From Betaproteobacteria bacterium (GTDB lineage Bacteria > Pseudomonadota > Gammaproteobacteria > Burkholderiales > Rhodocyclaceae), in the NCBI GenBank assembly GCA_016709965.1, contig JADJLT010000004.1, positions 1-64,000 on the forward strand: DNA of 64,000 nt, read 5' to 3'. Within the stretch, counting starts at the first letter, position 1, and every line of letters starts with the position of its first letter. The notes under the pieces are model-generated. The model saw only the letters and a program-made list of their open reading frames with translations, did not search any database and was not told the origin of the DNA. Of the stretch, positions 59,609 through 64,000 are shown piece by piece. The position numbers and the translations under genes are program-made.

Positions 59609-60150
59609 GAATTTTCCTTCCATTTTTGAACCTGATAACGCTCAAGATGGACGTCCGGCCCCCAGTAATTGGCTGGCAGGCCGGATTTTTGTTTCAGGTG
59701 AGCCATGAAACTGACCGGATCGGGTAATTGTTCCCAGACCTGCGGCAGAAAGGTGGATCGGTGATTTCCTGCGGTGAAAATGACGCCATCGATTTCCGGC
59801 CTGAGCTGGGCCAGGGCATCAGCTTCGCTGGTGAATGACATTGCTTCAGCCGGGGTTAGCAGTGAAACTTCGACGCGGGTGTTCGGCAACTCTTCAGCAT
59901 TCAAAGGCTTGAAACGAGGGTCACGGAAGGCGGCGGCGAGGGCGTTTTCATGCACGTCCTTGAGCACTGGCCGCCAGGCTTCCAGGCTGCCAATGCAACC
60001 ACGCAGGTTGCCATGCTGGGTCAAGGTGACAAAGGTGGCGCCTTTTTCGTGCAGTTCCGGGCGATCCGCGTATGCCTTTGTCGGTTGTCCCAACCGGGCG
60101 TTGATGGCATTGCGGGCCAATGCCAGCAGGGTCTCTCCAATATCAGGCAT
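59602..60150 (-). CDS. amrA: AMMECR1 domain protein
   Basis: A 182-residue AMMECR1 protein with GATFVTLTQHGNLRGCIGSL, the LRGCIG core that defines the family, and FRDPRFKPLNAEELP. It forms the AmmeMemoRadiSam trio with the neighbours. It overlaps Memo at its start and the radical SAM gene at its end, so all three are coupled. Start MPDIGETLL preferred over an ATG 30 bases upstream. Confidence 0.92.
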   Translation of the reverse strand: MPDIGETLLALARNAINARLGQPTKAYADRPELHEKGATFVTLTQHGNLRGCIGSLEAWRPVLKDVHENALAAAFRDPRFKPLNAEELPNTRVEVSLLTPAEAMSFTSEADALAQLRPEIDGVIFTAGNHRSTFLPQVWEQLPDPVSFMAHLKQKSGLPANYWGPDVHLERYQVQKWKENSC

Positions 60151-60943
60151 GGCCCACCACCGGAAAACTGAAGGAGGCATAGCCGACCACCCGGTTTCGG
60201 TCGCCCGCGGTATCGCCGGAATTGCACATGCTGAGCAGCGTGGGAGTCAGGCCGCGCTGGCGGGCTGCGAGCAGCAGGCCATTGATCGGAAAGGCACCAC
60301 AGGCCTGCTCTGGACGGATGTGGCAGTCGAGTTGAAGGATGTGCTGACAGGTGTCGCGGTCAACCTGTTGCGCAGTCCCGTAGGGCAGGAAATGCGACAG
60401 GTCTGAACTGACGACGATCAGTATTTCCGGGCCATCCCATAACTTATCGAGCACTTCTGCCACGGCTTCGGCCGTCGCTTCGCCAACCGCAAGCGGGACC
60501 AGCGTGAATTGTTCGAGCACGCGCTGCAGGAAGGGCAGGTGTACCTCGATCGAGTGTTCAAAGGCATGCACCTTGTCGCTGAAAACGATTTGCGGCAGGT
60601 TGGCGATGGCGGCAATGCCCGGTGCGTCGAGCCGGATGGTGCCGAGCGGCGTCGAAAATGCCTCGGCTTCGGGGAGGGCGATGCCGTTGACTGCCACCCG
60701 GTGCGTCGGCCCGAGCAGGATGACGCGGTGGATAAGCTTGGCCCACGGCTTAAGCGTGGCGTAGGCGATGGCCGCTGTCGAGCCGGAATAGACGTAGCCG
60801 GCGTGAGGCACGATCAGGGCCTTCGGTTGGGCAACTGTGTCGTTTTGTGTATTGGCGAGCAGTTGGTCGATGGTTGCAGACAGCTCGCCGGCGTCCGCAG
60901 GGTAGAACATGCCGGCAACGGCAGGAGGGCGGGTATTGATCAT
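60143..60943 (-). CDS. amrB: Memo family protein (AmmeMemoRadiSam system)
   Basis: A 266-residue Memo protein, structurally related to class III extradiol dioxygenases. It has AGMFYPADAGELSATI, IVPHAGYVYSGSTAAIAYA (metal His), LLGPTHRVAVNGIALPE and VVSSDLSHFLPY, the conserved metal-site residues. It is first in the minus-strand operon Memo-AMMECR1-radical SAM-hydrolase. Confidence 0.93.
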   Translation of the reverse strand: MINTRPPAVAGMFYPADAGELSATIDQLLANTQNDTVAQPKALIVPHAGYVYSGSTAAIAYATLKPWAKLIHRVILLGPTHRVAVNGIALPEAEAFSTPLGTIRLDAPGIAAIANLPQIVFSDKVHAFEHSIEVHLPFLQRVLEQFTLVPLAVGEATAEAVAEVLDKLWDGPEILIVVSSDLSHFLPYGTAQQVDRDTCQHILQLDCHIRPEQACGAFPINGLLLAARQRGLTPTLLSMCNSGDTAGDRNRVVGYASFSFPVVGHA

Positions 60944-60953
60944 GGTCTACTCC

Positions 60954-62210
60954 TTAAATGAGCATCAATCCGGCAGCCATGCCGACGCCGATGCCGAGCA
61001 GGCCGGGCAGGGCGTGGCGGGCCAGCTTGCTGCCACCGATACTGAGCACCAGCCCGATCTTGAAGATCAGGTTGGCCGCCAGGGCCAGGGTTACAGCGAT
61101 GACGGCATCGCCTCCGGCCAGTTTTTCCAGATTGAACAGATGCAAGGTGGACAATACGCTTGCATCAGCATCGGTCAGGCCGGATACCACCGCAACGATG
61201 AACAGGCCGCTATTGCCGGCGATATCCTGCAACCAGGCAGAGGCCAGCAGCACGAAGGCATAGAGCAGGCCGAAAGAGATGGCGGTCTTCAATTCGGTCG
61301 GGTTGCTGACTTCCGGCATCGGCAAGGCACCAGCACTGGCCAGGGCGCGCCAGCTATAGGCTGTCAAGGCGATGCCGGGCACGATACCGCAGGCGAAAAC
61401 GGTGACGATGGGCAGGATCAGGGATGGCGCGACGATGCTGGCGATGATGCCGATACGGATCATCACCATGACGTTGGCGATCAGGATGACGATGGCCGAC
61501 ATGCGAACGAGGTCGGCGTGGGCGCGGGCGTGCCGGGAAAACATCATGGTGGTGGCGGTGGACGAGGCCAAGCCGCCGAAAATGCCAAGCAGCGCAGCAC
61601 CGTAGCGGGTGCCGACAATACGCAATGCAAGGTAACCAGCCAGCGCGAGGCCGGAAATCAGCACCACCATGTACCAGATCTGCCGTGGATTGATGGCGTT
61701 GTAGGGGCCGAAATCCTCGCTCGGCAGAATGGGCAGAATGACCAGCGACAGCACAGCGAATTGCAGGATGGAGTTGATATCCTTCGGCGTGGTGCTCTCG
61801 CTGAACTGGCGAAGTTCCGCCTTGAAATAAAGCAGCACGGTCGTTGTGATGGCGAGCATGACCGCCAGCGTCGCGTAGCCGAACCAGACGGCCGCACCCA
61901 GACCGTAGGTGATTATGATGGCGGCCTCCGACGTGAAGCCGCGATATTGCTCTTCCTGCTGGGCAGAAAAATTCGAGGCAACCATGCTCCCCGAGGTGAC
62001 GAGCAGCCCGGCCACCAGTAGCCAGGGTCCGCCTGTTTTTTCGCCAAGCAGCGCAAACAGGCAACCGAGCATCGCCACCAGGGCAAAGGTGCGCAAGCCG
62101 GCGGCGGCGTCCGGACGCCGTTCGCGTTCCATGCCGATGAGCAGGCCGATACCGAGCGCCGTCGAAAATGCCTCGACAGGCACAGCCAGTTCGGGAACGA
62201 CGAAGCTCAT
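60954..62210 (-). CDS. MgtC/SapB-DUF4010 membrane protein
   Basis: A 418-residue membrane protein with about twelve hydrophobic segments. The N-terminal MgtC-like part has STALGIGLLIGMERERRPDA and GLRTFALVAMLGCLFALLG; the C-terminal part is DUF4010 (GTRYGAALLGIFGGLASSTA, VSGLTDADASVLSTL). Relatives are suspected Mg2+ or ion handling proteins, not proven. Ends 11 bases upstream of Memo. Confidence 0.9.
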   Translation of the reverse strand: MSFVVPELAVPVEAFSTALGIGLLIGMERERRPDAAAGLRTFALVAMLGCLFALLGEKTGGPWLLVAGLLVTSGSMVASNFSAQQEEQYRGFTSEAAIIITYGLGAAVWFGYATLAVMLAITTTVLLYFKAELRQFSESTTPKDINSILQFAVLSLVILPILPSEDFGPYNAINPRQIWYMVVLISGLALAGYLALRIVGTRYGAALLGIFGGLASSTATTMMFSRHARAHADLVRMSAIVILIANVMVMIRIGIIASIVAPSLILPIVTVFACGIVPGIALTAYSWRALASAGALPMPEVSNPTELKTAISFGLLYAFVLLASAWLQDIAGNSGLFIVAVVSGLTDADASVLSTLHLFNLEKLAGGDAVIAVTLALAANLIFKIGLVLSIGGSKLARHALPGLLGIGVGMAAGLMLI

Positions 62211-62251
62211 GCGATTCCTCTTTTGTCTGCGTTCTTAAGTAAAATTAAGCC

Positions 62252-62938
62252 ATGCCACGCCATTACGCAATCGTTCCCGCTGCCGGCAGCGGTTCCCGCT
62301 TCGGTGCCGAGAAGCCCAAACAGTATCTCGAACTGCTCGGTCGCCCCCTGATATTTCATGCACTGGCCGCCCTGACCGCCTGCCCGGCTATCGAACGCGT
62401 CTGGGTCGTGCTGGCACCGGACGACCCTTGGTGGCCGCAATATGACTGGAGTGCCCTCGGCTCGAAGCTCGAAACCGTGCGTTGTGGTGGCGCTACGCGT
62501 GCTGAGAGTGTGACCAACGGCTTGCGGGCAGCGTCCATGGTCGCTGCAGACGACGACTGGATTCTGGTGCACGACGCCGCCCGGCCATGCCTGTCGGCCG
62601 CCATGCTCGAAGCCCTGTTTGCCGAACTGGCCAACGACCCGGTCGGCGGCATCCTTGCCGTGCCGGTCGCCGATACGCTCAAACGGGCCGATGGCGAGCA
62701 ACGCGTCGCCGCCACCGAGCCGCGCGATGGTTTGTGGCAAGCGCAGACGCCGCAGATGTTCCGCTACGGTCAACTGGAAAAAGCGCTCAAAAATGAAAAT
62801 TCCGTGACCGACGAAGCCGGTGCCATCGAAGCGCTCGGCCTCAAGCCAAAACTGGTGCGCGCCGATTCGACCAATCTGAAAGTCACCTATCCGGCCGATC
62901 TTGCCTTGGCCGCCATGATCCTGAGGGCACGCAAATGA
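62252..62938 (+). CDS. ispD: 2-C-methyl-D-erythritol 4-phosphate cytidylyltransferase
   Basis: A 228-residue nucleotidyltransferase of the MEP isoprenoid pathway. It has IVPAAGSGSRFGAEKPKQY, LVHDAARPCLS, DTLKRADGEQRVAATEPRDG and LWQAQTPQMFRYG. It overlaps ispF by four bases, the normal arrangement. Confidence 0.96.
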   Translation: MPRHYAIVPAAGSGSRFGAEKPKQYLELLGRPLIFHALAALTACPAIERVWVVLAPDDPWWPQYDWSALGSKLETVRCGGATRAESVTNGLRAASMVAADDDWILVHDAARPCLSAAMLEALFAELANDPVGGILAVPVADTLKRADGEQRVAATEPRDGLWQAQTPQMFRYGQLEKALKNENSVTDEAGAIEALGLKPKLVRADSTNLKVTYPADLALAAMILRARK

Positions 62939-63417
62939 ATTTCCGCGTCGGGCAGGGCTACGATGTGCACAAGCTGGTCGAGGGCAGAAAGCTGATTCTC
63001 GGCGGTGTCGAAATCCCGCATCCAACCGGTCTGCTCGGTCATTCCGATGCCGACGCGCTGCTCCACGCGATTACCGATGCGCTGCTCGGCGCCGTTGCGC
63101 TGGGCGACATCGGCCGCCATTTTCCCGATACCGACCCCCGCTACAAGGGCGCCGACAGTCGGGTATTGCTGCGTGGCGCGGTGGCCTTGCTGGCCGAAAA
63201 AGGCTGGCGACCGGTCAATGTCGACGCCACCCTGATCGCCCAGCAACCCAAGCTGGCGCCGCACGCCGCCGCCATGGTCGTCAATGTCGCAGCCGACCTC
63301 GGCATCCCGGTCGATTGCGTCAATATCAAAGGCAAGACCAACGAACGTCTGGGCTACCTGGGGCGTGAAGAAGCCATCGAAGCGCAGGCCGTCGTGCTGG
63401 TGGAACGTGTCGGCTGA
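62935..63417 (+). CDS. ispF: 2-C-methyl-D-erythritol 2,4-cyclodiphosphate synthase
   Basis: A 160-residue MEP-pathway enzyme with RVGQGYDVHKLVEGRKLILG (zinc Asp and His), GHSDADALLHAITDALLGA, GDIGRHFPDTDPRYKGADS and KGKTNERLGYLGREEAIEAQ. It follows ispD with coupled translation. Confidence 0.97.
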   Translation: MNFRVGQGYDVHKLVEGRKLILGGVEIPHPTGLLGHSDADALLHAITDALLGAVALGDIGRHFPDTDPRYKGADSRVLLRGAVALLAEKGWRPVNVDATLIAQQPKLAPHAAAMVVNVAADLGIPVDCVNIKGKTNERLGYLGREEAIEAQAVVLVERVG

Positions 63418-63432
63418 CTAGCAAAACAGCCC

Positions 63433-63867
63433 ATGAGTCATTGCTGCTCCGCATCCGCCTGTGAAAACACGCAGCTGAAAAAACAGTGTTGCCCAGTGAA
63501 TGGCAACGAATGCTCGGAAGTGTCAGCGCGAACTATTTCGCACCACATCCATGATGCTTGGCATTGGCAACCATCCGCCCATCGCTATTTTTTCTGCGAT
63601 GACCCTGCGTGTGATGTTGTTTACTTCGGTGACAACGGTTCAATCATTTTCAGGTCACAATTAAGAACTCGAGTTGGCATCAAGGATTTATCGAACGATA
63701 GTCTCCTGTGCTACTGCTTCGGTGTCACAAAAGGCGATTTTCTGGCCGATCCAGCAACCAAGGATTTCGTCATAGCCCAGACCAAGGCAGGTTTGTGCGC
63801 ATGCGATACCCATAATCCTTCGGGACGATGCTGCTTGAAAGATTTTCCCAAGCCTGTTGGAGAGTGA
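63433..63867 (+). CDS. CopZ/BFD-like protein with zinc and [2Fe-2S] motifs
   Basis: A 144-residue Cys-rich protein. The N-terminal ~30 residues (SHCCSASACENTQLKKQCCP) carry many cysteines. The middle (HRYFFCDDPACDVVYFGDNG) resembles the zinc-binding N-terminal domain of Archaeoglobus CopZ. The C-terminal region (LLCYCFGVTKGDF then GLCACDTHNPSGRCC) resembles a BFD-type [2Fe-2S] site with CxC...CxC. A copper or iron-sulfur handling role is likely, unproven. It is 15 bases after ispF. Confidence 0.8.
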   Translation: MSHCCSASACENTQLKKQCCPVNGNECSEVSARTISHHIHDAWHWQPSAHRYFFCDDPACDVVYFGDNGSIIFRSQLRTRVGIKDLSNDSLLCYCFGVTKGDFLADPATKDFVIAQTKAGLCACDTHNPSGRCCLKDFPKPVGE

Positions 63868-64000
63868 CGGCAGCACACAACTGCGCGACAAAGGCTGACA
63901 AGCGGATAATTTCGACTGGGCAACAGCACTGAGATAGGGTGGTCAAATTAACGCGATTCCGAAAACGCCGACTGAAGGTCGCCAGCAAAATGCCGTCAAG
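63868..64000. other. Non-coding end of the window
   Basis: Nothing is recognised in these 133 bases; a minus-strand reading frame here runs into the preceding gene and is not convincing. Confidence 0.4.

Noticed and set aside
60909..62021. A 370-codon plus-strand frame opposite the DUF4010 gene
   Set aside because: Composition (Gly/Gln/Asp-rich, low complexity) and lack of motifs mark it as an antisense artefact.
1..64000. CRISPR arrays
   Set aside because: No series of regularly spaced repeats was found; the only repeated words are the two short families described.

Overview
The window looks like part of the chromosome of a betaproteobacterium of the Rhodocyclaceae (Dechloromonas/Azonexus/Thauera-like). 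This is inferred from four things: the order of the caa3-type cytochrome oxidase assembly genes, an isc operon that starts iscR / second cysteine desulfurase / iscS, PEP-CTERM/exosortase components, and the AmmeMemoRadiSam triad. No rRNA, tRNA, CRISPR array, integrase or complete insertion sequence was recognised.

Region 1 (1 to about 16.1 kb) is an accessory island. It begins with degraded GC-rich sequence (1-1270). A tightly packed three-gene operon follows: a 2518-residue sacsin-like protein with two separate GHKL (Hsp90-type) ATPase domains, a RapA/HepA-like SNF2 helicase, and a large protein with a C-terminal PD-(D/E)XK nuclease domain. I cannot assign this trio to a named defence system, and it is the best candidate here for an undescribed anti-phage or anti-plasmid system. 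Next comes an AbiE-type toxin-antitoxin pair in which the toxin gene is intact and the antitoxin gene has a one-base frameshift. A repeat, TGACGGTA-N4-TGACGGTA, occurs on both sides of the AbiE pair and may mark recombination or integration sites.

Region 2 (16.2-25.8 kb) holds a minus-strand cytochrome c oxidase operon: ctaC, ctaD, a 40-residue small assembly gene, ctaG, ctaE, SURF1, a frameshifted SCO-like accessory gene, ctaA and ctaB. A DUF2909 gene sits in the opposite orientation inside it, and a SCO gene diverges from ctaC across a 9-bp inverted repeat.

Region 3 (25.8-37.5 kb) carries housekeeping genes (tadA, an L,D-transpeptidase, an NRDE protein, ygfZ, then mltG-tmk-holB-pilZ-tatD-ankyrin). 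A surface/exopolysaccharide patch follows: a PrsT-like TPR protein, a PEP-CTERM protein and an orphan acyl carrier protein.

Region 4 (37.6-46.5 kb) is cysE plus a complete isc operon: iscR, a second desulfurase, iscS, iscU, iscA, hscB, hscA, fdx, iscX. A good type-1 IscR site lies upstream, and a tail of small conserved genes follows.

Region 5 (46.5-64 kb) carries sulP, serB, a BCS1-like AAA ATPase, an AT-rich surface-adhesin-E-like insert, aroG, mfd, a PEP-CTERM protein with an Hcp domain, small Arg-rich paralogues, the AmmeMemoRadiSam genes, a DUF4010 membrane protein, ispD-ispF and a CopZ/BFD-like iron-sulfur protein.

A dispersed short repeat with core GTTGACCGYAGCA occurs at least eight times between 17 and 57 kb and not in the island. 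Copies lie between genes, at gene ends and inside coding sequence (mfd and the signal peptide of the ankyrin protein).
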